The position numbers were made by a program, and so were the translations under genes. Below, one piece after another: positions 32,032 through 39,795 of a DNA stretch of 39,808 bases (positions within the stretch are counted from its first letter, which is position 1; every line of letters starts with the position of its first letter). The notes beneath the pieces are model-generated. The model was not told where the DNA came from, made no database searches, and saw only the letters and a program-made list of their open reading frames with translations. The DNA is from Treponema sp. (GTDB taxonomy: Bacteria > Spirochaetota > Spirochaetia > Treponematales > Breznakiellaceae): contig WRIX01000012.1 of the NCBI GenBank assembly GCA_009782495.1, positions 1 to 39,808 of the forward strand. The letters are read 5' to 3'.

Positions 32032-32538
32032 ATGCTTACCACACCGAAGAATGCAGAAACACAAACGGAAATCAGCGCACAGGAACTGGAAAGAAGAGTA
32101 GCCATTCTAAAGCGGTTCCGGGAACTCCTTTCCCAGCAGCGGAACCATTTCCAGGAATACCTTACAGTACTGGATAAACAGAAAGATGTAATCGAAAAGG
32201 GAAATCCCGACGACTTAATCGTTCATGTTGATCTGGAAGAAAAAATAATCGGTGATATTTTTGCCATCCAAAAGGTGATCGATCCGCTGGAAGCAATGTA
32301 CCAGACCCATGTAACAGAAACACTGCCCGGTGAAGTCCGCGAAGTACCCAGTCTGAAAGCCGCGCTGGAAGAGCTCCGTTCCGAAGCGGTAATCCGCTCT
32401 GCGCGAAACCGTGACCTTCTGTCCAGACGCATGGAAGATCTGCGGCATGAAATGAAAACACTTCGTGCAAATCCTTATGCAATTCACCGATCAGTTTTTT
32501 CCCAGCAAAGCGCCGCACTGGTTGATATTAAGGGATAG
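32032..32538 (+). CDS. FlgN-like flagellar chaperone (168 aa)
   Basis: An all-helical cytoplasmic protein with the FlgN/FliT layout: a long first helix (LERRVAILKRFRELLSQQRNHFQEYLTVLDKQKDVIEKGN), a second helix, and a basic C-terminal helix (ARNRDLLSRRMEDLRHEMKTLR). FlgN chaperones the hook-filament junction proteins FlgK and FlgL. Similarity is at the pattern level, so the assignment rests mainly on its position 2 nt after fliS. I use the ATG at 32032; the track's TTG at 32026 overlaps the fliS stop. It probably shares the sigma-28 promoter of fliS. Confidence 0.8.
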   Translation: MLTTPKNAETQTEISAQELERRVAILKRFRELLSQQRNHFQEYLTVLDKQKDVIEKGNPDDLIVHVDLEEKIIGDIFAIQKVIDPLEAMYQTHVTETLPGEVREVPSLKAALEELRSEAVIRSARNRDLLSRRMEDLRHEMKTLRANPYAIHRSVFSQQSAALVDIKG

Positions 32539-32562
32539 ACTGTTTTTACATAAATAACCATA

Positions 32563-32591
32563 TTGACTAACAGGAAAATGTTAAGTATCTT
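32563..32591 (+). promoter_or_regulatory. putative promoter for the lipoprotein-protease operon
   Basis: TTGACT (32563-32568), 17 nt, TATCTT (32586-32591). A second possible -10, TATAAT, lies at 32595-32600. The leader then contains GGGTTCGCACCC, a small hairpin followed by TTCGTTTTT, which could attenuate transcription before the ATG at 32651. Confidence 0.45.
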
Positions 32592-32650
32592 TCATATAAT
32601 GTAAAGTATACTCCTGGGTTCGCACCCTTCGTTTTTATTGGAGGAAACCA

Positions 32651-33106
32651 ATGAAAAAGCTTTTTATTCTTTTAACAGCGGTTTCAATTCTGGCATCCTG
32701 TATGTCATATCCAAAGAATCCTGAAACACTGGCAAAGAAAATTATCTATTGGGACGAAAACATACCAAAAGAAGAATGCGCCGCCGTGTTTATTCAAAGA
32801 GGATTAACCGCTACAAATTATAACGGCATATCTGTAGACTGGGGGAAAAGCAATATCCTGGTGTATCTTCCCCCGGGACAGGTAATCTTCCTTTTTGACG
32901 CAGATTATGACTATGGTTACACACATTTTTCCGGAAAAAATGTTCCGTTCCTGTGGACCTTTAATGCAGGAGATATCCGTTACCTCCAGGGGTGGGCAAG
33001 AGACGGGGAGCCGGTAATCCTGGTAGTCGATCCCCATGACACAACAAGGTGGGATAAACAAAATGCTTTTATAATTCCAAAAGGCGGAAGAACCGTTTTA
33101 GAATAG
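32651..33106 (+). CDS. small lipoprotein (151 aa), paralogue of the next, frameshifted gene
   Basis: A lipoprotein signal peptide (MKKLFILLTAVSILASC, C17) anchors the product to a membrane. The mature region is beta-rich: CAAVFIQRGLTATNYNGISVDWGKSN, then ILVYLPPGQVIFLFDADY. I know no characterised family. GGAGG lies 7 nt before the ATG. The following ORF pair encodes the same layout (VVFEE...YNGIDV...TLPAGNTSVIF), so the two are tandem paralogues 9 nt apart. A trypsin-like protease gene follows on the same strand. The three probably form an envelope operon. Lipoproteins of this shape may be ligands, inhibitors or substrates for the protease (speculative). Confidence 0.83.
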   Translation: MKKLFILLTAVSILASCMSYPKNPETLAKKIIYWDENIPKEECAAVFIQRGLTATNYNGISVDWGKSNILVYLPPGQVIFLFDADYDYGYTHFSGKNVPFLWTFNAGDIRYLQGWARDGEPVILVVDPHDTTRWDKQNAFIIPKGGRTVLE

Positions 33107-33115
33107 GAGGAAAAA

Positions 33116-33614
33116 ATGATACGGCACAAATATTTATTACCGGTTATTCTGGTTTTCGCAGTACTGTTGATTTCAGGCTGCAGTACCCCTCCGGGAAAAA
33201 TTGTCTATGATCCGGGGTTCCCGCCGGAAAAAACAACTGTGGTGGTTTTTGAAGAACCAATACAAAGTCAGTCAATACAATGGGATCGATGTTCTTGACG
33301 CATGGTATCCAAATGGAAAATTCCGAAAAAACACAGTTACTCTTCCCGCAGGAAACACGTCTGTAATCTTTAATCTTAGCGCAGTTATTTCAGTCGGAAA
33401 TACCAATTTCCTTATTAAAGCCGAAGATATTGAGCTGCGTTTCGACTTTGAAGCAGGAAAAGAATATCAACTGGGCGTTTATAGAGAAAACATGGGCGCA
33501 CAAACCTTTTTCCTGGGAAGAATAAAATACGGTATCGCTATTTGGGATAAAGCTGTCAGCCACAACTACAAATTGGATAAAGCCATAAAACACTGGGAAC
33601 TGGGTCAAACCTAA
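33116..33614 (+). pseudogene. frameshifted paralogous lipoprotein gene (two ORFs, 60 and 137 codons)
   Basis: The first ORF (33116-33298) has a lipoprotein signal (LLISGC, C22) and continues KTTVVVFEEPIQ before ending. The remaining homologous sequence (YNGIDVLDAWYPNGKF..., TLPAGNTSVIF...) is read in the next frame (track ORF 33201-33614). The neighbour at 32651 has both parts in one frame. One extra base between about 33255 and 33285, near the repeated CAATACAA, explains the break. It may be a true pseudogene, a sequencing error or, less likely, a programmed shift. The AGGAGG ribosome site (33107-33112) still looks functional. Confidence 0.82.
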
Positions 33615-33655
33615 TCAATAGTGATGTCTGAACAGGTATTGTCAAAGGAGGCTGC

Positions 33656-35383
33656 ATGATTCGCCGTTCGGTTTTTGTTTTGCTTATTTTGGTTTTTGTC
33701 TTCCCGCTTTGTGTTTTCTCCCAGCAAATTCCCGCAAGCGGCGGTCTTCGGGATTATGTTGGATTAATAAACCAAACCTACCACCCCGATATCGTTGCGT
33801 TCTTTGGCAAGATCAAGGCCGATCTTGCCAAGAGAGGCGGCAACGAAACGGCGATTAAGGCAATAGATATCTTCCTCAGGGGAGATACCGGATCGGGTTT
33901 TCTTTACAACGACGCCCGCGGAAACCTTTATGTAATTACCAACAACCATGTGGTCGCCCAGGCATATTCTCTCTCAATAACCTTTGAACGGCAGGACGGT
34001 TCAAAAAGAAAGCATGAAAACATCAGGATCATTGCCGCCGATGAAGAAAATGACATTGCCATACTGGGCTTTTCCGCCGCAGACAGGCCTGCAGGAAGAG
34101 GATTAACGCTGCTAACCCGCGCAGTGGACGAAGGGGTTGATGTATATTCCGCCGGATTCCCCGGTTTGGGAACAACACCTCTTTGGCAGTTTGGCCGCGG
34201 TATGGTTTCAAATGCAAACGCCCGTTTTCCAAAGAGCTTTGATGATGACACATTAATAGGCCCTTTTATTCAGCATACCGCAGAAATAGATCCCGGCAAT
34301 TCAGGCGGCCCGCTCCTTGTAGTTGACAGGAATGCTGCAGCGGGTTATACAGTAGCCGGAATCAATACCTTAAAAGCAGTCAGAAGGCAGGCGGCAAACT
34401 ACGCTATTCCGGTAAGCACCATTCAGCCCTTTATCACCGGCGCCTTGAATCCAAGGCCCGAAACCTACAGAGCCGCCCTGGATACACGGCTTGCTGGCTT
34501 TGCAGAAGGCCTGAGTGTCAACAAGGCAGTATATCCTCATATTGCACGTTATCTTTCATCCAACTGTATCGGGGAAAATGCCGAATATGCCATGTCGGAA
34601 ATGTACGACAAGGGCAGTTCGCTGATAAGGCGGGCATTTATAGATAAATGTGAAGACAGCGTTGTTGAAGCAATGGGTTATGCTGTAGCCTGGACAATCG
34701 AAAACAGTATCCGGGGTCAGGGAGTGATCAGAGCTTCCATAAAAGAAGTTACCGGCGCAGGTGAAGAGTATACCGCTGTCTTTACCATTAACAACAAAGA
34801 CTTTAGTTCCAAGTGGGTATGGGAATACGGCAACTGGCGGATCAGGAGCTTCGGTACTGTCGCTGCCGGAGACAAAGAACTGCTTGCCAAGAAAGAGAAA
34901 GCCAAAAAAACGGCAGAAGACCTGCGCATCGACAGGTACAATGTACATTTAGAAGCCGGTTATGCCTATCTCTTTGACAGGGCTTCTGCCGCCGGGTATG
35001 TTTCGTTTGACTATGCAGGTTTTGGCGCAAAAGCATACTTTGCAGGATCGGACTTCTTCAGCATAGGTGCATTTGCCGGGATTCGCGGCGGCTTCGCCCT
35101 GGGAGGAAGCGTAGGTATAATGCCTTACGCAAGAATTGGTATTGATTACCAGCATGATCAGAAATATAAAGACTTTTTTAAAGACGCATCGGATTCAGAA
35201 CTTGGTTTTCCTATTACAACTATGGTACAGGCCGGGGTTAAAGTAACTACAGCCAAAGTACCCGGCCTCTTTGCGGGTATGGCATTCCAATACAATATTT
35301 TTAATATGCATGATACCAGGGTTTACGATAAAGACAACCTTATGAAAATGGGGTTATGCTTTACCGCAGGGTACGCATTCTAG
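33656..35383 (+). CDS. exported trypsin-like serine protease with C-terminal beta-barrel-like region (575 aa)
   Basis: A signal peptide (RSVFVLLILVFVFPLCVFSQ) is followed by an S1/HtrA-type protease domain (about 60-260) with a complete triad: H98 in TNNHVV, D133 in NDIAIL and S216 in DPGNSGGPLL. There is no PDZ domain. Residues 260-420 form a helical and beta linker. From about 425 onward the sequence alternates in short amphipathic strands (VHLEAGYAYLF, AGYVSFDYAGFGAKAYFAG, GIMPYARIGIDYQH) and ends with phenylalanine, as outer-membrane barrels do. It may be a barrel-anchored protease. AGGAGG precedes the ATG. The 3' end overlaps convergent recQ by 23 bp. Confidence 0.88.
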   Translation: MIRRSVFVLLILVFVFPLCVFSQQIPASGGLRDYVGLINQTYHPDIVAFFGKIKADLAKRGGNETAIKAIDIFLRGDTGSGFLYNDARGNLYVITNNHVVAQAYSLSITFERQDGSKRKHENIRIIAADEENDIAILGFSAADRPAGRGLTLLTRAVDEGVDVYSAGFPGLGTTPLWQFGRGMVSNANARFPKSFDDDTLIGPFIQHTAEIDPGNSGGPLLVVDRNAAAGYTVAGINTLKAVRRQAANYAIPVSTIQPFITGALNPRPETYRAALDTRLAGFAEGLSVNKAVYPHIARYLSSNCIGENAEYAMSEMYDKGSSLIRRAFIDKCEDSVVEAMGYAVAWTIENSIRGQGVIRASIKEVTGAGEEYTAVFTINNKDFSSKWVWEYGNWRIRSFGTVAAGDKELLAKKEKAKKTAEDLRIDRYNVHLEAGYAYLFDRASAAGYVSFDYAGFGAKAYFAGSDFFSIGAFAGIRGGFALGGSVGIMPYARIGIDYQHDQKYKDFFKDASDSELGFPITTMVQAGVKVTTAKVPGLFAGMAFQYNIFNMHDTRVYDKDNLMKMGLCFTAGYAF

Positions 35384-36959
35384 GGTTCACCGTAATTTTG
35401 TTTTTCCAAAAGGGATCCTTGCATTTTGCAAAGATCCCTTTTTTAATAAGTATATTTATTGCTTCTCCTGCCTCTTCTTCTGACCATGTTTCTAAATCCA
35501 CAAGGAGCCTGACCGCTTCTTCAACCGAATAGGAGCGGCGGTTTCGGCGGAAGAAATCTACCATACTGTCTTCTTCCCGAAGCTTTGTACTGCTTTCACC
35601 TGCACAAACATCACAGCATTGTCTTTCCGGTTTACCGTTGTCTCCTTCGTAATTTAGCAGATTCAGCAAAGCTTCCCGCCGGCATTGAATATTATTCCTG
35701 GCATAGGCAAAGAGCTGCTCAAGCCGTATTTTATCCTGCGCTGTTTTAGCCCTTTTAAGCTGGATTGTATCTTCCGGCCCCCATAACAGGATAGCCCGTG
35801 ATTGTTTTCCGTCCCGGCCTGCCCTGCCCGATTCCTGAAGGTACGATTCTACCGTTGGAGGACAATCCCGGTGTATTACCGTGCGAATATCAGCTTTATC
35901 AACACCCATGCCAAAAGCGCACGTCGTAATTAATGCCGCATCTTTGTTTCCAAAGTACCAGTTTTCCGTTTCTTTTTTTTCTTCCCGGCTTAACCCTGCA
36001 TGATAAAACCGTATTTCTTTTGCCCAGCTTAATCCCATTTCCATAAAACGGTTTCGTAAATATTTTGCAAGACGTTCGGTTCCCGGCCGGGAAGAACAAA
36101 AGACAATGGCCGGCCTGGAGTTTGCCAAAAGAAAATCCTGTACCGCCATGTTGCGTAATATACAGCCAACTGCACGGTATTCAATATTGGGCCGATCCGG
36201 ATTACCGGTAATACATCTGACATCTTCGTCGTTAAAAATGTACTTTTTTATTTTTTCCAGCACCGCTTCCGATGCTGTTGCGGTAAAAGCAGTTACCAGA
36301 GGAGAACCGGCCGCTTTTAAAATAGTATGTATCTCCAGATACGAAGGACGGAAGCTTTCTCCCCATTCACTGACACAATGGGCTTCATCAATCACCGTAT
36401 GGATTATTCCCAACTCAGGCAGCCGTTCCTGAACTTTGCGCGTTAATAATACTTCCGGATTGGCTATAATAAACTTGCTTTCGCCGGCACGAAGTTTTTT
36501 CCAGACAGCTTCCCGCTCTTCTTCACTTTGTCCTCCGCGAAGCAACACAGGCGAAAACCCTTTTGCCGCAAGACGCCGTTCCTGGTCCGCCATCAGAGAA
36601 AGGATAGGATATATTACCAGTGTCGGACCGGTTCTGGCGCTGTTCGTTCCGGGTAAAGGCTTTGCGCCGGCAAGAAGCATGGCGGGAAGCTGGAAACACA
36701 GCGATTTTCCGGCTCCTGTGGGCAGGATTACAATTTGCCTGCCGGGGCTTTCTCTGTCATGTTGCGTTTCATCATTTACGCTGTCATTAACCGGAACAGT
36801 ATCTGTTCCCGGCCAATGTACGGCTATACCCGCTGCCCCGGCAGCTTCAAGCAAATTGGAAATCACCAGACGCTGATAGGGAAAGAGATACGGTAACCCA
36901 AAAAGTTTTTGTGCAGCATTACTCAAAGGATCAAAGTTGTTATTATGTTCCGTTTCCAT
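35361..36959 (-). CDS. recQ: RecQ-family ATP-dependent DNA helicase
   Basis: A 532-aa 3'-5' DNA helicase used in recombination and replication-fork repair. It has Walker A LPTGAGKS (80-87), DEAH in VIDEAHCVSEWGESFRPSY, FTATA, the helicase C motif GMGVDKADIRTVIH...ESYLQESGRAGRDG and the zinc site ending CCDVC. A ~30-residue insertion separates the FPYQ motif from Walker A. The C-terminus is a short winged-helix segment with no HRDC domain. The track start (37088) would add a false signal-like peptide; the ATG at 36959 has AGGA 6 nt upstream. The last codons contain a terminator for the opposite strand. It diverges from radC. Confidence 0.95.
   Translation of the reverse strand: METEHNNNFDPLSNAAQKLFGLPYLFPYQRLVISNLLEAAGAAGIAVHWPGTDTVPVNDSVNDETQHDRESPGRQIVILPTGAGKSLCFQLPAMLLAGAKPLPGTNSARTGPTLVIYPILSLMADQERRLAAKGFSPVLLRGGQSEEEREAVWKKLRAGESKFIIANPEVLLTRKVQERLPELGIIHTVIDEAHCVSEWGESFRPSYLEIHTILKAAGSPLVTAFTATASEAVLEKIKKYIFNDEDVRCITGNPDRPNIEYRAVGCILRNMAVQDFLLANSRPAIVFCSSRPGTERLAKYLRNRFMEMGLSWAKEIRFYHAGLSREEKKETENWYFGNKDAALITTCAFGMGVDKADIRTVIHRDCPPTVESYLQESGRAGRDGKQSRAILLWGPEDTIQLKRAKTAQDKIRLEQLFAYARNNIQCRREALLNLLNYEGDNGKPERQCCDVCAGESSTKLREEDSMVDFFRRNRRSYSVEEAVRLLVDLETWSEEEAGEAINILIKKGIFAKCKDPFWKNKITVNPRMRTLR
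35408..35444 (+). terminator. strong intrinsic terminator of the protease operon, embedded in recQ coding DNA
   Basis: AAAAGGGATC (35408-35417) pairs perfectly with GATCCCTTTT (35433-35442). An inner TTGCA/TGCAA stem follows after one C-A mismatch, with a TTT loop. A run of six T ends the element on the plus strand. It begins 25 nt past the protease stop but lies wholly within the antisense of recQ codons (K-K-G-I-F-A-K-C-K-D-P-F). Confidence 0.88.
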
Positions 36960-36997
36960 TACGTTTCCTATTGATAACAGGGAAAAAAATAACATGG

Positions 36998-37032
36998 CGC
37001 TTGTATAAAAAAATATTTTTTTCATACAAGCG
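36998..37032. promoter_or_regulatory. 35-bp near-perfect palindrome in the divergent recQ/radC promoter region
   Basis: CGCTTGTAT (36998-37006) is mirrored by ATACAAGCG (37024-37032). The A/T-only centre (AAAAAAATATTTTTTT) is itself symmetrical apart from one pair. It is 39 bp from the recQ start and 74 bp from the radC start. A second dyad, TACAG-N11-CTGTA, follows at 37034-37054. Both could be operator sites for a repair-gene regulator, or a cruciform. Confidence 0.6.
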
Positions 37033-37105
37033 GTACAGTCATTTTTACCCTGTAGATAGTACAATGTCCAATTTTCAAAACAATACAAATTACTACAGGA
37101 CGAGC

Positions 37106-37801
37106 ATGGATCTCCTGTCCGCCAATTCTGTCAGGGTTGCCTGTGTTCGTGATCTTCCAAAAGAAAAAAGACCGCGGGAACGGCTCCTGTGCGAAGGGCC
37201 GGAAAAACTATCCGACAGGGAACTGCTCAGTATTCTTCTGAACACAGGCATTAAAGGAAAGAGTGTCCATATCCTGGCCGAAGAACTGCTGAACAAACTG
37301 GACGGAAACAACGGTATTCCTTCATGCAAGGAATTGACAGAAATTGCCGGACTGGGAGAATCCAAGGCCGCGACTATTGCAGCCGTACTTGAGCTGGGAC
37401 GGCGCCGTTGGGGTGTAAGGGAAATCAGTCTCCGTTCCCCCGAAGATGTTTACAATTTAATTAAACATTATGCAGACCGCAGGCAGGAACGGTTCCTGTG
37501 CATTTCGCTGAACGGCGCCCATGAAGTGCTTGCGGTTCGTGTAGTAACCGTTGGACTGGTAAACAAAACAATAATTCACCCAAGGGAAGTTTTTTCCGAT
37601 CCCCTGCAAGACCGAGCAAGCGCTATTTGCGTAGCCCATAATCACCCTTCGGGAAAACTAAAACCATCCGGAGAAGATAATGAGATTACACGTCAGCTCA
37701 GAGACTCAGCAGATATTCTTGGCATAAACTTTCTTGATCACATAATTTTTTCCGCTGAAGGGTATTACAGTTACAGCCAGGCTGCCCTTCAGAAGAATTA
37801 A
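37106..37801 (+). CDS. radC: RadC family JAB/MPN domain protein
   Basis: The N-terminal segment VRDLPKEKRPRERLLCEGPEKLSDRELLSILLNTG is the standard RadC opening, followed by a helix-hairpin-helix (GLGESKAATIAAVLELGRR). The C-terminal MPN domain has the metal motif HNHPSG (178-183) with SGEDNEIT after it, and YYSYSQ near the end. The family was once linked to repair, but its biochemical role is unsettled. The track's start at 36911 runs through the divergent promoter. The ATG at 37106 has AGGA 5 nt upstream and gives 231 aa, typical for RadC. An ATG at 37064 is possible but has no ribosome site. Confidence 0.94.
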   Translation: MDLLSANSVRVACVRDLPKEKRPRERLLCEGPEKLSDRELLSILLNTGIKGKSVHILAEELLNKLDGNNGIPSCKELTEIAGLGESKAATIAAVLELGRRRWGVREISLRSPEDVYNLIKHYADRRQERFLCISLNGAHEVLAVRVVTVGLVNKTIIHPREVFSDPLQDRASAICVAHNHPSGKLKPSGEDNEITRQLRDSADILGINFLDHIIFSAEGYYSYSQAALQKN

Positions 37802-37819
37802 AACGAACCCTGGGGAGCC

Positions 37820-37849
37820 GCTGATTTATTCTCGATTGAATAAATCAGT
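37820..37849. terminator. stem-loop between convergent radC and pgi, probable bidirectional terminator
   Basis: CTGATTTATTC (37821-37831) pairs with GAATAAATCAG (37838-37848) around a six-base loop, giving an 11-bp perfect stem in the 54-bp gap between convergent stops. There is only a weak T-rich tail on the plus strand (GCTTTCC), so termination efficiency is uncertain. Confidence 0.6.
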
Positions 37850-37855
37850 GCTTTC

Positions 37856-39442
37856 CTATGTTTTTATTCCCAGTAAAGCGCTGTAAGCATCCAAAGCTCC
37901 GTCACCGGAATTCCCTGAAAGGACTTTTTTGGTCAGAATCTTGCCTAACTGAACCCCTTCCTGATCAAAGCTGTTAAGATTCCATACAAAACCCTGAAAC
38001 ATTACCTTGTTTTCAAAGTGAGCCAAAAGGCTTCCAAGAGCTGCAGGGGTTAGCTGCTTTCCGTGAATAAGGCTTGACGGGCGGCCGCCGGGGAAAAACT
38101 TGTTTTTGTCTGCATCATCTTTTCCTTTGGCAAAGGCCACAATCTGCGCTGCAAGGTTTGCTTTAAGCTTGGTCTGGCTTACCGAGCCGTCTACTGTTAC
38201 ATCATCGTCCCGCTGACTGTCTTCAAAGCCTACAAACTGAAGGGGAATTATATCCGTTCCCTGATGAAGAAGCTGATAAAACGAATGCTGTCCGTTGGTT
38301 CCCGGTTCGCCGAACACCACCGGCCCTGTTGCATAGCTTATTTCGCCGCCTTCCCGGTTGGTACGCTTGCCGTTGGATTCCATGTCTAATTGCTGCAGAT
38401 GTGCGGGAAAGCGGGAAAGAGCCTGGCTGTAGGGAAGCACCGCAGTCGACGGGTATCCCAGGAAATTACGTTCCCAAACGCCAAGCAAGGCATCAAGGAG
38501 CGCAGCATTTTTCCGTATGTCTTTATCCAGGGCGCTTTGATCAGCTTCGTGGGCGCCCTTGAGGAAGTCTGCAAAAACATCGGGACCAAAAGCCAGGGAA
38601 AGGATCACCCCGCCTACTGCGGAAGTAGAAGAATAACGGCCTCCGATAAAATCATCAATATAGAATGAATCAAGGTAAGCCGGATTTCTGGCAAGAGGAC
38701 TTGTTTCGCTCGTAACCGCTACTATATGCTTGCCGGGATCAAGAGAAGCTCCGGAAAGTTTATCCTTTACAAAAAGTTCGTTTGCCAGGGTTTCCTGGGT
38801 TGTACCGCTTTTGGACACAAGCACAAAGACCGTTTCCGAAAGATCAAGCGACGAAACAACAGCGGAAGGATCATCGGGATCGACATTGGAAATAAAATAC
38901 GCATTGATTTTTTTCCTGCCGTTTTTAACAGCCCAGTTGTCCAGAGCAATATACATGGCCCTTGGCCCTAAATCCGACCCCCCAATACCAATCTGAACGG
39001 CATTTTTAAATACCTTACCGGTAGAACCTTTAATCTTGCCGGCTCTTACCAATTCGGCAAAAGCCGAAAAGCGGCCGAGCTCTTTTTTATAAAATTCACC
39101 CAGATCCTTTCCTTCATACACAACATTTTTGCCGGATTGACCCCTCAAAAGGTGATGAAGCACCATTCGCTTTTCGCCGGTGTTCATAACTTCACCGTCC
39201 AAAAGCAGCCGGTATTTACCTATAAGTTCCTGTTCGTCCGCCAGGCTTTGAAGCGCAGCCAAAACCGGCTCGTCGGCCGCTTTTGCCGCCCAATTGTAAG
39301 AAAGATCGCCTGCCATAGGAACAGTACAGTTCTTTACCCGCTGTGCATCAAGAAGCGAGGCAAAATCAAAGTTTTTCCCGGCAGGAACCAGCGATTGCAG
39401 CTTTGTCCAGGCTGCGGTTTTATCCAAATTGGTGTAGTTCAT
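37856..39442 (-). CDS. pgi: glucose-6-phosphate isomerase
   Basis: Interconverts glucose-6-phosphate and fructose-6-phosphate in the cytoplasm. The SIS-fold motifs are clear: IGIGGSDLGPRAMYIAL (about 150), VSKSGTTQETLANE (about 210), GGRYSSTSAVGG (about 265) and the active-site signature GEPGTNGQHSFYQLLHQGT (about 376-394). The C-terminus has the conserved NSFDQEGVQLGK. At 528 aa it is standard length for the long bacterial form. It stands alone on the minus strand. The ATG has no ribosome site; instead TATAAT lies exactly 6 nt upstream (39449-39454), which suggests a leaderless transcript. Confidence 0.97.
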   Translation of the reverse strand: MNYTNLDKTAAWTKLQSLVPAGKNFDFASLLDAQRVKNCTVPMAGDLSYNWAAKAADEPVLAALQSLADEQELIGKYRLLLDGEVMNTGEKRMVLHHLLRGQSGKNVVYEGKDLGEFYKKELGRFSAFAELVRAGKIKGSTGKVFKNAVQIGIGGSDLGPRAMYIALDNWAVKNGRKKINAYFISNVDPDDPSAVVSSLDLSETVFVLVSKSGTTQETLANELFVKDKLSGASLDPGKHIVAVTSETSPLARNPAYLDSFYIDDFIGGRYSSTSAVGGVILSLAFGPDVFADFLKGAHEADQSALDKDIRKNAALLDALLGVWERNFLGYPSTAVLPYSQALSRFPAHLQQLDMESNGKRTNREGGEISYATGPVVFGEPGTNGQHSFYQLLHQGTDIIPLQFVGFEDSQRDDDVTVDGSVSQTKLKANLAAQIVAFAKGKDDADKNKFFPGGRPSSLIHGKQLTPAALGSLLAHFENKVMFQGFVWNLNSFDQEGVQLGKILTKKVLSGNSGDGALDAYSALLGIKT

Positions 39443-39454
39443 GGGGAAATTATA
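39443..39454 (-). promoter_or_regulatory. TATAAT box six bases before the pgi ATG (possible leaderless start)
   Basis: On the minus strand the sequence reads TATAAT-TTCCCC-ATG, the same geometry as at 20901-20913. No Shine-Dalgarno is possible in the CCCC spacer. The -35 position (TATTCG) is poor, so either the -10 box acts with an activator or the match is fortuitous. Confidence 0.45.
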
Positions 39455-39515
39455 GCAGGTTTTTTTTGCCGCGAATAGCCGCGAATTTTAAAGGATATAT
39501 GTTTAAAAACAATAT

Positions 39516-39544
39516 TTGACAAGTATTCACAATATGTATACAAT
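39516..39544 (+). promoter_or_regulatory. strong sigma-70 type promoter of the antitoxin gene
   Basis: TTGACA (39516-39521), 17 nt, TACAAT (39539-39544): a perfect -35, a five-of-six -10 and ideal spacing. A GTAT...ATAC dyad overlaps the spacer and -10, a plausible autoregulation site for the AbrB-type product. The leader has AGGGGA 8 nt before the ATG at 39566. Confidence 0.75.
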
Positions 39545-39565
39545 TAATCACAGGGGACGCAATTT

Positions 39566-39793
39566 ATGGTTAAAAAATTGATCCGGCATGGAAACAGCGC
39601 CGCTTTGGTAATTGATAAGCCTATAATGGAAATACTAAATATAACAAACGAAACAACTTTTGGATTAAGCACCGATGGAAGAAATATAATTCTATCGCCT
39701 CAGACTGAACATAGTCAGGAAAATAATATTCTGTATTCTCTTGAAAAGATAAATAAACAATATGGGGCAGTTTTAAAGAAACTTGGCGAATAA
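39566..39793 (+). CDS. AbrB/MazE-like antitoxin (75 aa)
   Basis: The first ~45 residues match the swapped-hairpin AbrB/SpoVT DNA-binding fold of MazE-type antitoxins: VKKLIRHGNSAALVIDKPIMEILNI, then TTFGLSTDGRNIILSP. The tail (LEKINKQYGAVLKKL) is helical and would bind and neutralise a toxin. Such proteins repress their own operon, and a strong promoter with an overlapping dyad lies upstream. A second ORF begins 2 nt after the stop and runs off the window, as expected for the toxin gene. Codon use is more AT-rich than the neighbours, a common trait of mobile toxin-antitoxin pairs. Confidence 0.85.
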   Translation: MVKKLIRHGNSAALVIDKPIMEILNITNETTFGLSTDGRNIILSPQTEHSQENNILYSLEKINKQYGAVLKKLGE

Positions 39794-39795
39794 AA

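Noticed and set aside
36960-37088. Signal-peptide-like extension on RecQ
   Set aside because: A helicase would not be exported; the extension is non-coding promoter DNA that happens to read hydrophobic, and the ATG at 36959 has a good ribosome site.
36911-37105. Extended N-terminus of RadC from the track start
   Set aside because: It runs through the divergent promoter and palindrome, lacks a ribosome site and does not resemble RadC; the ATG at 37106 fits the family.
39466-39488. Direct repeat GCCGCGAATA/GCCGCGAATT upstream of the antitoxin gene
   Set aside because: Only two short copies; possibly a remnant of a common intergenic repeat but not enough to annotate.
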